A stretch of 64,000 nucleotides of DNA from Candidatus Bacteroides merdavium. Lineage in GTDB: Bacteria > Bacteroidota > Bacteroidia > Bacteroidales > Bacteroidaceae. Position numbers and translations under genes: made by a program. Shown in pieces: positions 23,992 through 34,035 of the stretch. The notes beneath the pieces were generated by a model, which was not told the origin of the DNA, ran no database searches, and saw only the letters and a program-made list of their open reading frames with translations. Each line of letters begins with the position of its first letter. Position 1 is the first letter of the stretch. The stretch covers positions 1 through 64,000 of the forward strand of contig DXAV01000083.1 in the NCBI GenBank assembly GCA_019116805.1, written 5' to 3'.

Positions 23992-25656
23992 TTATTTATC
24001 CAGTTTCAGCAAGGCGCGGGCGTTGTTCAGCGCGGCCTCGGTCAAGGTGGCTCCGCTCAGCATGTGGGCCAGTTCCTCCACCCGTTCGTCGTCGGTCAGG
24101 CGACGAATGTGGCTGTTCGTCTCCACCTCGTTATCTTCCTTATATACTTTATAGTGGGCACGTCCGCGCGCAGCTATCTGCGGCAGGTGGGTGATGCTGA
24201 TGACCTGGCGGTCGTTGTCGCCCATCTCCTGCATGATGTCGGCCATGCGGTCGGCAATCTCGCCCGACACGCCCGTGTCGATTTCGTCGAACACGATGGT
24301 GGGTAACTTGACGGCTCCGGCTATCATGGCCTTGACAGACAACATAACACGTGCTATCTCACCCCCCGAAGCCACGGACGAAATGTTCTGCAACACCCCG
24401 TTCTTGTTGGCCGAGAAGAGGAAATTCACCGTATCTGCTCCATGCACGCCTGGCTCCTTGCGTACACCCATCTCCACCTGGAAACGGACATTGGGCATGC
24501 CCAGCGGTACCAGCCGTGCGGCCATCTGCCGCTCCACTTCGCGGGCGGCACGGGTGCGCGCTTCGGTCAATACCTGTGCCTGCGCGATGACCTGGCTGAA
24601 GAGTTCCTTCACCTGTGCTTCAAGACGGGCAATGTCTTCGTCGGACGACGTGATGGCCGAAAGTTGCAAAGCATAGTTTTCCTGCAAGGAAAGCAGTGCT
24701 TTGACCGTATCAACACGGTGCTTTTGCTGAAGGGAATAGATGAGATTGAGGCGGGCATTCACTTCGTCGAGGCGGACGGGGTTGAATTCAACTTCTTCTT
24801 CCTTGTCGGCCACCTCCTGCGAAATGTCCTTCAGCTCGATATAAGCACTATCTAGGCGGTCGGCCAGTTCGCCCGCAGGAGCAAAGACCGAGCGCAAGCC
24901 CATCATCGTATTCTGGCAATCCTTCAGCGCCCCCAATACACCGCCTTCGTCAGCATTCAGTGCCTGTCCGGCCCGATAGAGTCCGGCCTTGATGTCTTCG
25001 GCATGAGTCAGTATCTCCGCTTCCTGCTCCAGCTCTTCCTGCTCGCCGTCGGTAAGGTTGGCTTCCTCCAGCTGCTCCAGCTGGAAGCGGATGTAGTCTT
25101 CGTCCGCACGACTCTGCTCGGCACGGGCCACAAGCGCCTCCAGGTCCTGACGGGCCTGCCGCCAGTCGTTGTACAACTTCTGATAGGCGGCCAGCTCGGC
25201 GTCGTCGTGCGCCAACAGGTCGAGCACGTTCAGCTGGAAGCCCTCCTTGTTGAGCAAGAGGTTCTGATGCTGGGAGTGGACGTCGATGAGCAGTTCGCCC
25301 AATTCCTTCATCTGTACCAGTGAAGCAGGCGTGTCGTTGATGAAGGCACGGCTCTTGCCCGAAGCATAGAGCTCGCGACGCAGGATGCACTCGTCTTCGT
25401 ACTCCAACTCATTGGCTTCGAAGAAAGGTTGCATGCCGTAGGCCGACACGTCGAAGCGCGCCTCGATGATGCACTTCGAAGCCCCCTTGCGGATGGACTT
25501 CACGTCGGCACGCTGACCCAGCAACAGGCCGATGGCTCCCAAAATGATGGACTTGCCGGCACCAGTCTCGCCTGTGATGACTGAGAAACCACTGTCGAAG
25601 CCTATGTCCAGCTTCTCGATCAGTGCATAGTTTTGTATGTAGAGCGAACGCAACAT
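23992..25656 (-). CDS. recN: DNA repair protein RecN
   Basis: A 554-residue SMC-like ATPase of double-strand-break repair. The N-terminal MLRSLYIQNYALIEKLDIGFDSGFSVITGETGAGKSI holds Walker A. Long coiled coils occupy residues 150-370. The C-terminal half has the signature ASGGEIARVMLSVKAM and Walker B TIVFDEIDTGVSG. Length and domain order are normal. It lies 17 bases after coaBC. Confidence 0.95.
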   Translation of the reverse strand: MLRSLYIQNYALIEKLDIGFDSGFSVITGETGAGKSIILGAIGLLLGQRADVKSIRKGASKCIIEARFDVSAYGMQPFFEANELEYEDECILRRELYASGKSRAFINDTPASLVQMKELGELLIDVHSQHQNLLLNKEGFQLNVLDLLAHDDAELAAYQKLYNDWRQARQDLEALVARAEQSRADEDYIRFQLEQLEEANLTDGEQEELEQEAEILTHAEDIKAGLYRAGQALNADEGGVLGALKDCQNTMMGLRSVFAPAGELADRLDSAYIELKDISQEVADKEEEVEFNPVRLDEVNARLNLIYSLQQKHRVDTVKALLSLQENYALQLSAITSSDEDIARLEAQVKELFSQVIAQAQVLTEARTRAAREVERQMAARLVPLGMPNVRFQVEMGVRKEPGVHGADTVNFLFSANKNGVLQNISSVASGGEIARVMLSVKAMIAGAVKLPTIVFDEIDTGVSGEIADRMADIMQEMGDNDRQVISITHLPQIAARGRAHYKVYKEDNEVETNSHIRRLTDDERVEELAHMLSGATLTEAALNNARALLKLDK

Positions 25657-25673
25657 GGTATCTTACTCCGTTT

Positions 25674-26897
25674 CTATTGGTTCAATACTTCGGCCAGCCG
25701 GTCAACGATGTCGGCAGCCACCTCATCTTTGGTTTTCAGCGGATATTCCCTACGGCCTTCGGCATCGATAAGGGTCACCTTGTTGGTGTCGCAACGGAAA
25801 CCTGCCCCCTTGTCGTTCAGCGAATTCAGGACAATGAAATCCAGATTCTTTCGCTTCAGCTTGTCTTCGGCATTCTGCTGTTCGTTGTGCGTTTCGAGCG
25901 CAAAGCCCACCAGCACTTTCCGTCCGACCGAATCGGCCTTCAGGCGCCCCAAAGCGGCGGCAATATCCTGTGTAGGTTTCAGGGCGAGGGTCATGTCGCC
26001 CGTCTTCTCGCGCTTGATTTTCTCGTCGGCCACATGCTCGGGCGTATAGTCGGCTACGGCCGCACAGAGGATGGCGGCATCGGCTTGGGGGAAGAGCGAA
26101 GTAGCGGCTTCGTACATCTGCGCCGCCGACTCCACATCGCGCCTTTCGGCCATCGGATAGCGGGTCGTGCGTTGTACAGGTCCTGTCACGAGTAAAACAC
26201 GGGCGCCACGGCTGGCGCACTCGTCGGCTAGTGCAAAGCCCATCTTGCCCGACGAATAGTTGCCGATAAAACGAACAGGGTCAATCTTTTCGTACGTCGG
26301 CCCTGTGGTTATCAGGATGGTCTTTCCTTTGAGGTCGCCTTCCTGCGCCGCAAAGTATCGCTCCAAGTGACGAATGATATTTTCGGGTTCTTCCATGCGG
26401 CCCTTACCCACCAGATGGCTGGCCAGTTCGCCCGTACCCGGCTCGATGATGTGGTTGCCATAAGAACGGAGCTTCTCCAAATTCTGTTGGGTGGACGGAT
26501 GGGCAAACATGTCGAGGTCCATGGCCGGAGCCACGAATACAGGCGCCTTGGCCGATAGGTAGGTCGTGATGAGCATGTTGTCGGCAATGCCGTTGGCCAT
26601 CTTGCCGATGGTCGAAGCGGTAGCAGGCGCTATCAGCATGGCGTCAGCCCAAAGGCCCAGGTCCACGTGGCTGTTCCACGTGCCGTCGCGCTGAGCAAAG
26701 AACTCGCTGATGACGGGCTTGCTGGTGAGGGCGGACAACGTGATGGGCGTGATAAACTCCTTGCCCGCAGGCGTGATGACCACCTGCACCTCCGCCCCGC
26801 GCTTGATGAGGCCGCGGATGATGTAGCAGGCCTTATAGGCGGCAATGCTGCCCGTAATGCCCAAGACTATCTTCTTGCCTTTCAATACATTTGCCAT
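25674..26897 (-). CDS. coaBC: bifunctional phosphopantothenoylcysteine decarboxylase/synthetase
   Basis: A fusion of about 407 residues that makes 4'-phosphopantetheine in coenzyme A synthesis. The N-terminal FMN decarboxylase part shows GKKIVLGITGSIAAYKA, the catalytic His in NSHVDLG and MAPAMDLDMFAHP. The C-terminal synthetase part shows GPTYEKIDPVRFIGNYSSGKMG. The start chosen is the internal ATG MANVLKGKK. It lies just after the exonuclease gene. Confidence 0.93.
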   Translation of the reverse strand: MANVLKGKKIVLGITGSIAAYKACYIIRGLIKRGAEVQVVITPAGKEFITPITLSALTSKPVISEFFAQRDGTWNSHVDLGLWADAMLIAPATASTIGKMANGIADNMLITTYLSAKAPVFVAPAMDLDMFAHPSTQQNLEKLRSYGNHIIEPGTGELASHLVGKGRMEEPENIIRHLERYFAAQEGDLKGKTILITTGPTYEKIDPVRFIGNYSSGKMGFALADECASRGARVLLVTGPVQRTTRYPMAERRDVESAAQMYEAATSLFPQADAAILCAAVADYTPEHVADEKIKREKTGDMTLALKPTQDIAAALGRLKADSVGRKVLVGFALETHNEQQNAEDKLKRKNLDFIVLNSLNDKGAGFRCDTNKVTLIDAEGRREYPLKTKDEVAADIVDRLAEVLNQ

Positions 26898-26909
26898 AAG
26901 CATTTTCTT

Positions 26910-27683
26910 TTATTTCTGAGTCAGTTCACGCAGACGGATTTTCGTCAGCATGGCCTTGGTGTTCAGTGTAAAATCACTGTTCAATATCCAGCCGTAGTAG
27001 CCAGGGTCACGCTTCAGTACTTCGGCTACAGACATGCCCTTGTACTTACCGAAGTTGAAAATTTCCACCCCCTGGTCGTCGTAAACCATACGGCCGGCAA
27101 AGTCAACATTCTTGTTGAAACTCGAAAAGTCGGAAAGGAAATTCACGTCGTTCTGCAAGTCTTCAGGATAGCGATCGAGCTGCGCCATCAGCACTTCGTA
27201 GGTAGCCCTTGTGTCGGCCTCGGCCGTATGGGCATCCTCCAGGTTCTTGCCGCAATAGAACTTGTAGGCGGCAGAAAGAGTGCGCTGCTCCATCTTGTGG
27301 AAGATGACCTGCACGTCAACAAACTTACGCCGGCTCAGGTCGATGTCCACCTCGGCACGGAGGAACTCTTCGGCCAGCAGGGGAATGTCGAAACGGTTGG
27401 AGTTGAAACCGGCCAGGTCACACCCCTCGATGTCATTGGCTACGCTACGTGCTACTTCCTTGAACGTGGGGCAGTCTGCCACATCGGCATCATAGATGCC
27501 ATGTACGGCGGATGCCGCTTCAGGAATGTGCATACCCGGATTGATACGCATCGTCTTCGACTCTTCGTTTCCGTTGGGATAGACCTTGAGGTAGCAGATT
27601 TCTACAATACGGTCGCTGTTGATATTGGTACCGGTGGTCTCCAAATCGAAGAACACCAGCGGATTTTTCAAATTGAGTTTCAT
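26910..27683 (-). CDS. DnaQ-like DEDDh 3'-5' exonuclease
   Basis: A 257-residue exonuclease. Motif I is FFDLETTGTNINSDRIVEI at residues 12-30, motif II is AGFNSNRFDIPLLAEEF, and motif III is AHTAEADTRAT with the catalytic His/Asp. It could be the proofreading subunit or a stand-alone exonuclease. The place directly after dnaN and before coaBC is conserved in related genomes. Confidence 0.85.
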   Translation of the reverse strand: MKLNLKNPLVFFDLETTGTNINSDRIVEICYLKVYPNGNEESKTMRINPGMHIPEAASAVHGIYDADVADCPTFKEVARSVANDIEGCDLAGFNSNRFDIPLLAEEFLRAEVDIDLSRRKFVDVQVIFHKMEQRTLSAAYKFYCGKNLEDAHTAEADTRATYEVLMAQLDRYPEDLQNDVNFLSDFSSFNKNVDFAGRMVYDDQGVEIFNFGKYKGMSVAEVLKRDPGYYGWILNSDFTLNTKAMLTKIRLRELTQK

Positions 27684-27813
27684 ATCATTTGATTAAAATA
27701 AGGGCGACAAACGAACGAGTTGGCAAGCCAATAAAACCATCACGAAAACACATCGTTTTCCCAGGCTTTACCACTTGTCAACTCGTCCGTCCGACAACCT
27801 CGGACTATTTGGG

Positions 27814-28938
27814 TTAGTCGTTCAACATCATCGGCATCAGCAACATCAGCAGGTCTTCGTTCTCTTCCTGCTCTACAGGGATGATGACACCCGCACGCGA
27901 AGGATCGGCCAGCTCAATGACCACTTCTTCGGCCGAAATATTGTTGAGGATGTCCAACAGGAAGGTTGATTTGAAACCGATACTCATATCGTTGCCGTCG
28001 TACTGGCAGGTCTGCGTTTCCTCAGCCGAGGTGGAGAAGTCGATGTCCTGCGCAGAAATCGTAATCTGATTGTTGCTCAGACGAAGTTTGATAAGGCTGC
28101 TGGCCTGTGACGAGAAAATGGAAACACGGCGCAGGGCACCAATCAGCGACTGCCGATCTATAGTCACCTTATAAGGATTATTCTGCGGAATAACCGAATT
28201 GTAGTTGGGATAACGCCCTTCAATCAAACGGCACACCATGCGATAGTTTTCCAACGTGAAAACTGCGTTTCGTTCATCAAACTCAATCGTCACCGTCCCC
28301 TGCTCGCGGGCAAGAAGGTTCTTCATCAGATTGGCAGGCTTCTTGGGCAGGATAAAAGCGGCACGCTCGTTGCCACGGGCAGCCAGCGTCTTACAACGCA
28401 CCAGCTTGTGGCCATCGGATGCCACCATCGTGATATCATCGGTCGTGATGTCGAAATAAATACCGTTCATCACAGGACGAAGCTCATCATCGGCCGTAGC
28501 AAACACTGAACGATTGATGCCGTTCAACAGCACTTCCGCATCAATTTCCACACGTACCGCATTGTCGCTCAACTGGGTCAGTTGCGGAAACTCATCAGCA
28601 TTCTGTCCCATCAAGCTGTACTTTCCATTCTGATACTGCACGTTGATTTCCAGCGTATTGATATTGACGTCGAAAGCAAGCGGCTGCTCGGGGATTTCCT
28701 TCAGGGCATCCAGCAATGTCTTGGCCGTGACGGCAAAACGTCCGTCCGCATCACTTTCGTTCACTTCAAGAGAAGTCACCATAGTAGTCTCGCTGTCCGA
28801 AGCCGTGACAGACAGGGTTCCCTCCTGCAAGTCAAACAGGAAACAATCCAAAATAGGCAGCGCATTCTTCGAATTGATTACGCGGCTAACCGCCTGTAAA
28901 TGACTGGAAAGCGCAGTGCTCGACACAATAAATTTCAT
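27814..28938 (-). CDS. dnaN: DNA polymerase III beta sliding clamp
   Basis: A 374-residue clamp of normal length. The N-terminus MKFIVSSTALSSHLQAVSRVINSKNALPILDCFLFD and the C-terminal segment ending LLMLLMPMMLND are typical. It encircles DNA as a dimer and tethers the replicase. It begins the leftward series that continues with the exonuclease, coaBC, recN and rlmB. Confidence 0.97.
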   Translation of the reverse strand: MKFIVSSTALSSHLQAVSRVINSKNALPILDCFLFDLQEGTLSVTASDSETTMVTSLEVNESDADGRFAVTAKTLLDALKEIPEQPLAFDVNINTLEINVQYQNGKYSLMGQNADEFPQLTQLSDNAVRVEIDAEVLLNGINRSVFATADDELRPVMNGIYFDITTDDITMVASDGHKLVRCKTLAARGNERAAFILPKKPANLMKNLLAREQGTVTIEFDERNAVFTLENYRMVCRLIEGRYPNYNSVIPQNNPYKVTIDRQSLIGALRRVSIFSSQASSLIKLRLSNNQITISAQDIDFSTSAEETQTCQYDGNDMSIGFKSTFLLDILNNISAEEVVIELADPSRAGVIIPVEQEENEDLLMLLMPMMLND

Positions 28939-29114
28939 ATATCCGTAGTATTTAAGTTTTTTATATCAATAAGTTGAAGTTTGCAGCACAAAGTTAACAA
29001 AAGAATTTCCTACTGACAAAGAATATGCAAAGAAAAAACCATGGATAATACTTCCTATATTCCTAAAAAATCGTAACTTCGCCCCATCAAAAATTAGAAA
29101 ATACAACAATTACA

Positions 29115-29489
29115 ATGGAATTTACAGGAAGAATTATTGCCATATTGCAGCCCAGAGGCGGCACGTCCAAAGCTGGCAACGAGTGGAAAGCGCAGGAATA
29201 CGTCATTGAAAATCACGACCAGTTTCCTCGCAAAATGTGTTTCGAAGTGTTCGGAGCCGACAAGATTGAGCAGTTCAACATTCAGATGGGCGAAGAACTA
29301 ACCGTTTCGTTCGACATCGATGCCCGCCAATGGCAGGACCGCTGGTTCAACAGCATCCGCGCCTGGAAGGTGGAGCGTGTCAGCACAGCTGCTCCCGTTT
29401 CCGCCCCCGGCATGCCGACTCCCCCGCCCGCACCTACAGCCGCCCCCGAATTCATGACCGGCGACTCGAACGACGACCTGCCATTCTAA
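29115..29489 (+). CDS. DUF3127 OB-fold protein
   Basis: A 124-residue protein with an OB-fold-like N-terminal domain (MEFTGRIIAILQPRGGTSKAGNEWKAQEYVIEN... RWFNSIRAWKVE) and a proline/alanine-rich tail ending in DDLPF. The acidic-hydrophobic end is like that of SSB, which recruits partner proteins. DUF3127 is common in Bacteroidetes; single-stranded DNA binding is inferred. It is divergent from dnaN. Confidence 0.8.
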   Translation: MEFTGRIIAILQPRGGTSKAGNEWKAQEYVIENHDQFPRKMCFEVFGADKIEQFNIQMGEELTVSFDIDARQWQDRWFNSIRAWKVERVSTAAPVSAPGMPTPPPAPTAAPEFMTGDSNDDLPF

Positions 29490-29520
29490 ATCCAAGATAC
29501 GGACAGAAATGCAACAAAAG

Positions 29521-29555
29521 AGAAGAGAACGCAACCAACGTTCTCTTCTTTTTTA
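29521..29555 (+). terminator. terminator of the DUF3127 gene
   Basis: AGAAGAGAAC pairs with GTTCTCTTCT across a 9-nt loop and is followed by T6. It begins 31 bp after the stop. Confidence 0.85.
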
Positions 29556-29560
29556 TACCC

Positions 29561-29648
29561 CACCCTCTTCTCCAAGAGAAAACAATGCTTTACCGTCCCC
29601 AAAGCATCGTTTTTCCCCCAAGAAAACACTGTTTTTCAAGCAAGCACA
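29561..29648. repeat. 22-bp tandem array, four units
   Basis: CA-starting units lie at 29561, 29583, 29605 and 29627, exactly 22 bp apart. Units 2-4 carry a TTT-rich centre, and units 1-3 carry AAGAGAAAA, CCCAAAG and AAGAAAA-like ends. The core AAAGCATCGTTTT is close to AAAGCAATGCTTT of the array at 18119. The array directly follows the DUF3127 terminator; the rest of gap 29490-29838 is AT-rich without visible features. Confidence 0.88.
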
Positions 29649-29838
29649 CACCAGCACCATCCAACCTTCCCATTTTCAACGATATAAGAAAAAAACAACA
29701 AATGCAAAATCTTTAATAAACCTTAATCTGACGAACAAAACCACTCAAAAGGAGTTTTTAGCTCTCGGTAAAAAGATTAAAAGTGGAGAGACTTCCCCCG
29801 CATGAATTCATCATCCATAAACAAACAGAGCAGTAATA

Positions 29839-31695
29839 ATGAAAAAGGTTTATTTATTCTCCCTGTTTCTGCCGGCCATTCTTATGGCCTGCCACGATGA
29901 ACAGGACTATTTTGAAACCATCAAAGAACAGCCACGAACCACTTTCCATCTCATGCAATCGGATTATGACGGTGAGACAACACCAGCCACCAAAAGCATC
30001 GCCACTCCATACGACCGTATGGAGCATTACATCATGGATGCCGATGGACAAGTTGTGACCAACATACGGACGGCATATAACCCTTCGACCTCGGAAATAG
30101 TTGCCGAAGGCTTGCATGAAGGCAGCTACGTCCTGCTGACATTAGGCATCAGAGGCGACTATACCTCCGACAAAGCGGACATACATCGCATCCAATCGGC
30201 TACAGACACATGGCTCACCTTCCCCGACACACTCGACCATCCGTTGAGAGCCGAATATTTCTATTCGCGCACGCCTTTTCATGTCAGCCTCGTCGAGATA
30301 GAAGACGGACGTCATGAAGTCGCTTCCCTGCAGCGACAAGTAGTCCTGCGTCGCATCGTAGGGCGGATAGACTTCAATTTTACGTACAACAACCAGTACG
30401 TCAGAACAGCTCTGACCGAGCAACAGTTGGAGCTTCAGGAAGTATTTTGCTACACCAGCTTCTCGGCAGACAGCACTTTCGACGGACGTAGCCAAGGATA
30501 CATGTCACCGATAGACTTGACCAACCAAAAGTCTTTCCTCTTGATGCCCACCGTAGCCTCAACCCAAGTAGACGGCAACATCAAAATGGAAACACGTCGC
30601 TACACAGGCAAATGTCTGAAACAGGAGTATCAATTCGAAAACATCATCGTCAGCCCCAACCGCCTGGAGCAGGTCAATACAAGAGTACAGCATCCTGACG
30701 ACCATTCTGGTACTTTATTCTTTACTCCTAAGGCATATGAAGAAGGGAAATTTTCAGAAATTCTGCAAGACGACGAACCGGCCGAAATATACGCCGACAA
30801 AAACCAGCGTTCTTTCCACACAGGCCATCCCCTGCAAGTGACGTTTACCGAAGAAGGCCAATTGCATGTACGCTTCTATTCGCCACGCAACGTGACTCAA
30901 ATGAAAATCATGGCACGTATCCCTGCCGCTGGAGAAGAATATATTGACATCGCCTATTTCGACACCATCCCTGCCTTTGCGGATATCTATGCCGACACGC
31001 CTCTTGCCTCACAAGCCTCTGTCTGTCAGACGGAATCAGGTAAATTGAAAGAAATCCCCATACTTACCACAGAAGAGCTGCAAAAGGCCGAATTCAAACT
31101 GGTATCGGAAGATTTTTATTGGCGAAAACTAAAAAAAATTGAACACGGATGGAATGTTAGCTTCGGCCTTTACGGAGGCGATCCTACGCGTGAAGACGGA
31201 GGACCCAGCGGTAACTGGATGGGCATCCGCCCTGTGCATTGCCGCGAAGTAGTAGCTGTACTGCTGAACTTCACCTATATGATTGACATGCCCGAGCATG
31301 AACAAATCCTAAAAGAGAATATTGACATCCTGTATGATGACAACAAACAGCCTGTCACCCCCGAAAAAGTGCTTGCCCAAATGCGTATTGAACGCAGCCT
31401 TGTCGTAGGCCTGGTTTATAGCAAACATGGTGTCGTAGGCCTTGGAGGCGGAAACGTATGGGGTGTCTATCAACAGGCCTATGTGCAACACTATACCAAT
31501 CCGTATTCGTGTGAGCTGATGTTTCATGAACTGGGACACGTCATGGGATACGGACATGCCAGTTCGTTCACTTACGGTTCTTGGGCGCAAAGCCTCATGA
31601 ACAATTTCTATGTATCCAACCTAGAAAAGTTCCCCATTGATTCACCCAAATACCTGAATACAGCAACCAACCCCAACCTGTACAAAAGTTTCTAA
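29839..31695 (+). CDS. metzincin-type lipoprotein protease
   Basis: A 618-residue surface lipoprotein (signal with lipobox LMACHDE). Its N-terminal half (RTTFHLMQSDYDG... LRRIVGRIDFNF) is beta-rich and like Mfa2/FimB-type fimbrial accessory proteins. The end carries HELGHVMGYGH (residues 563-573), a full HExxHxxGxxH zinc site, with a possible Met-turn at SLMNNF. A fusion of an adhesin-type scaffold and a metzincin protease is unusual. It heads three lipoprotein genes in one direction. Confidence 0.75.
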   Translation: MKKVYLFSLFLPAILMACHDEQDYFETIKEQPRTTFHLMQSDYDGETTPATKSIATPYDRMEHYIMDADGQVVTNIRTAYNPSTSEIVAEGLHEGSYVLLTLGIRGDYTSDKADIHRIQSATDTWLTFPDTLDHPLRAEYFYSRTPFHVSLVEIEDGRHEVASLQRQVVLRRIVGRIDFNFTYNNQYVRTALTEQQLELQEVFCYTSFSADSTFDGRSQGYMSPIDLTNQKSFLLMPTVASTQVDGNIKMETRRYTGKCLKQEYQFENIIVSPNRLEQVNTRVQHPDDHSGTLFFTPKAYEEGKFSEILQDDEPAEIYADKNQRSFHTGHPLQVTFTEEGQLHVRFYSPRNVTQMKIMARIPAAGEEYIDIAYFDTIPAFADIYADTPLASQASVCQTESGKLKEIPILTTEELQKAEFKLVSEDFYWRKLKKIEHGWNVSFGLYGGDPTREDGGPSGNWMGIRPVHCREVVAVLLNFTYMIDMPEHEQILKENIDILYDDNKQPVTPEKVLAQMRIERSLVVGLVYSKHGVVGLGGGNVWGVYQQAYVQHYTNPYSCELMFHELGHVMGYGHASSFTYGSWAQSLMNNFYVSNLEKFPIDSPKYLNTATNPNLYKSF

Positions 31696-31752
31696 ACAGG
31701 AATGAACAAGTTATGAAGTTTAGACTAAAAACTTAAAAAGCAATCTGACAAA

Positions 31753-33984
31753 ATGATATACAAACAAAAGAATATCCTACTGACTTTATTGCTGTCCCTC
31801 TTTTCGGCAAGCTGCACCAACCATACGGACGATGAAAATATGAATTTGCCAATCAAAAGGATAGACATACGAATCGCTCCTTATAACACAACAACCGAGA
31901 GTAAAGAAACTATCCCTCAAGAATGGAGTGCCTATCTATTTTAGGACAGCATTTTGAGCCATGTGTATCAAGGTGTCCCACAGGCAGACGGTACCATCCA
32001 ACTCAACCTAGATGCTAAAGACGGATCGCTCTACTTTCTTGCCGATGGAGAAGAGCTCCTCACCACGAAACCCGAAACTGGTAAAACTCGCTTGGAAGAT
32101 TTCAAGCAGACAAATACCCCGACAAACCAGGAAGCCTGCCCCAGCCTCTTCCTGTCCGGCTACATGGAGCTGACCTCGGATGCATCGCAAGAAACACTTA
32201 CCTTGGCCAGAGGTATGGCACGCATAGATGTCGAACTGGAAACAGACGACGTGGCAATAGACAGCATCCTAATGCACAACGTTGCCAACGCAGGATATCT
32301 CTTTAGTCAAAAGCAAATAACCACCTCGCCCGCAGCTAGCCTGACCACCCTGTACAGACACTACAAACAACCGTTGGTACAAAACGAAAGTCACGTATTC
32401 CACCTGTTCGAGCAATCTGGCAAAGACATCCGAGCCGAACTTTACATGCGGACAAAAGGCAGCAAACAGATTGTAAACGCCGTATTTCCGACTTTAATCA
32501 AGCGTAACACGCTCTACAAAATACGTGTGCGCGGAAGCGGCACTACCCTTTCGGCCATTGTCACCGAAGTATCTGACTGGGACACTGGAAGTGAAAACGA
32601 CACCAAACCATCCAATCGGATCTTGATAGACAAGGAACAGACCATCCTAAGCCCACAAGCACGCATCGGAGAGCAAGGCGACACATTATTTCTCCCTTAC
32701 ACGGCAAGTGACATCACACTGGCGCTTACCTCTGAAACGACTACCGAATACCAGGTAACAGGGTATGCAGATGGAGTTTCCGTGACCGAACTTTCCTCCA
32801 GTAAAAGCACGCTATATGGAAATATGTTTCGGATAACTTCCACACTCAGAGCCCCACAATCTCAAACTGAATACATTCACCTGGATGTAAAATCGCCTAC
32901 AGCCCCACAGACATACACAAGCACAATCGTCATAGTCATTGCACCCAACGGCAACCTTTTCAAAGGATTTGAGACATGGGATGCAAAGACCTACACCTGT
33001 AACTACAACCGATACATAGACGGTACTTTAGGCATTGTCCGACCAAGTACGGGCAAACAACTGAAAATAGAGTTTGAAAATGGCGAAGACCCTTGGATAA
33101 CTCTACGTGAAGCCGAAAACGAGAACAACGCCTATCGGGTAGTAGCCGGATGGCGCCCCAATGACCTCACCGCCAACGGCAGGGAACAACGTGCCAAGCT
33201 GGTTATCACGGATAGCGAAGGGGACAACAAAGAAGTTTATACACTCATCCGAAAGAACTGGGGACTCCCTGTCGTCGAAATAAACGGCCTGTGGTGGTGT
33301 AAATACAACCTTCGTGGAAACTCCCGTCTGTTCGAGGACCAAGTATCCATCGAAAAAGATCCCGCACGGATTGCCGGAGTGAGTGTAGCCGATTACTTGG
33401 ACACCTGTCCTGCAGAAGAATATTTTGGAATCTGGGGAGACGGTTATCAAGGAAGTAATACAACAGGCTTGAAACTGGAATATAAAAACGGACTCTTCCA
33501 ATACGCTAACTATGCGAGTAACATTTCCCAAAACATGTCGGCACTTCCGCACGAAAGTCATTGCCCGGATGGCTACCAAATTCCGTCGGTAGAGGACTTC
33601 AAAACCGTCTTGAGAAATGGCACCGGCATTTTTTATAGCCGTGAACAGACTGCCTATACATCAGAAAAAGGCCAACAAATGATTGGCATACCGCACAAAC
33701 GAACTGACATGTTCTATAATGGTGGTAAATTCTCTGAATTATACCACTATGAACTGACATCGGGTGAGCAAAGTATCACGCTTTATGGACCAGGATATCA
33801 ACCTGATGAAAATAGCGGATTAGTGAACAATTATGTCATTTATGCTACCTATACAGGAAATAGTAATGACAACTGGCTGATTGAAAAGAAAGCTGATAGA
33901 GGCGAATTCTGGCACGTGAGCAGAGCCAACAAACAGACAAGAATCAAACTCTGTATCAAAAAGCCCGTAGAATACATTTATTGA
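31753..33984 (+). pseudogene. Mfa2/FimB-like lipoprotein cut by an in-frame TAG
   Basis: A signal peptide and lipobox (LLSLFSASCTN) start at 31753, but TAG at 31942-31944 stops the frame after 63 codons. The same frame then continues for 676 codons without a good start. The paralogue 34036-36267 aligns across the break: AYHFIDGQL there against AYLF-stop-D here. A single base change can explain it. The C-terminal half shares GWRPND, GLPV and WCKYN blocks with the paralogue. Either a recent pseudogene or a rarely read-through gene. Confidence 0.8.
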
Positions 33985-34035
33985 GCAAACCTAACTACCA
34001 AGCATTTATAATTCGAACATACAAGTAGTATCCAT

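Noticed and set aside
31753-33984. TAG recoded as an amino acid
   Set aside because: Other genes here use TAG normally as a stop and no suppressor tRNA is visible; a point mutation is simpler.
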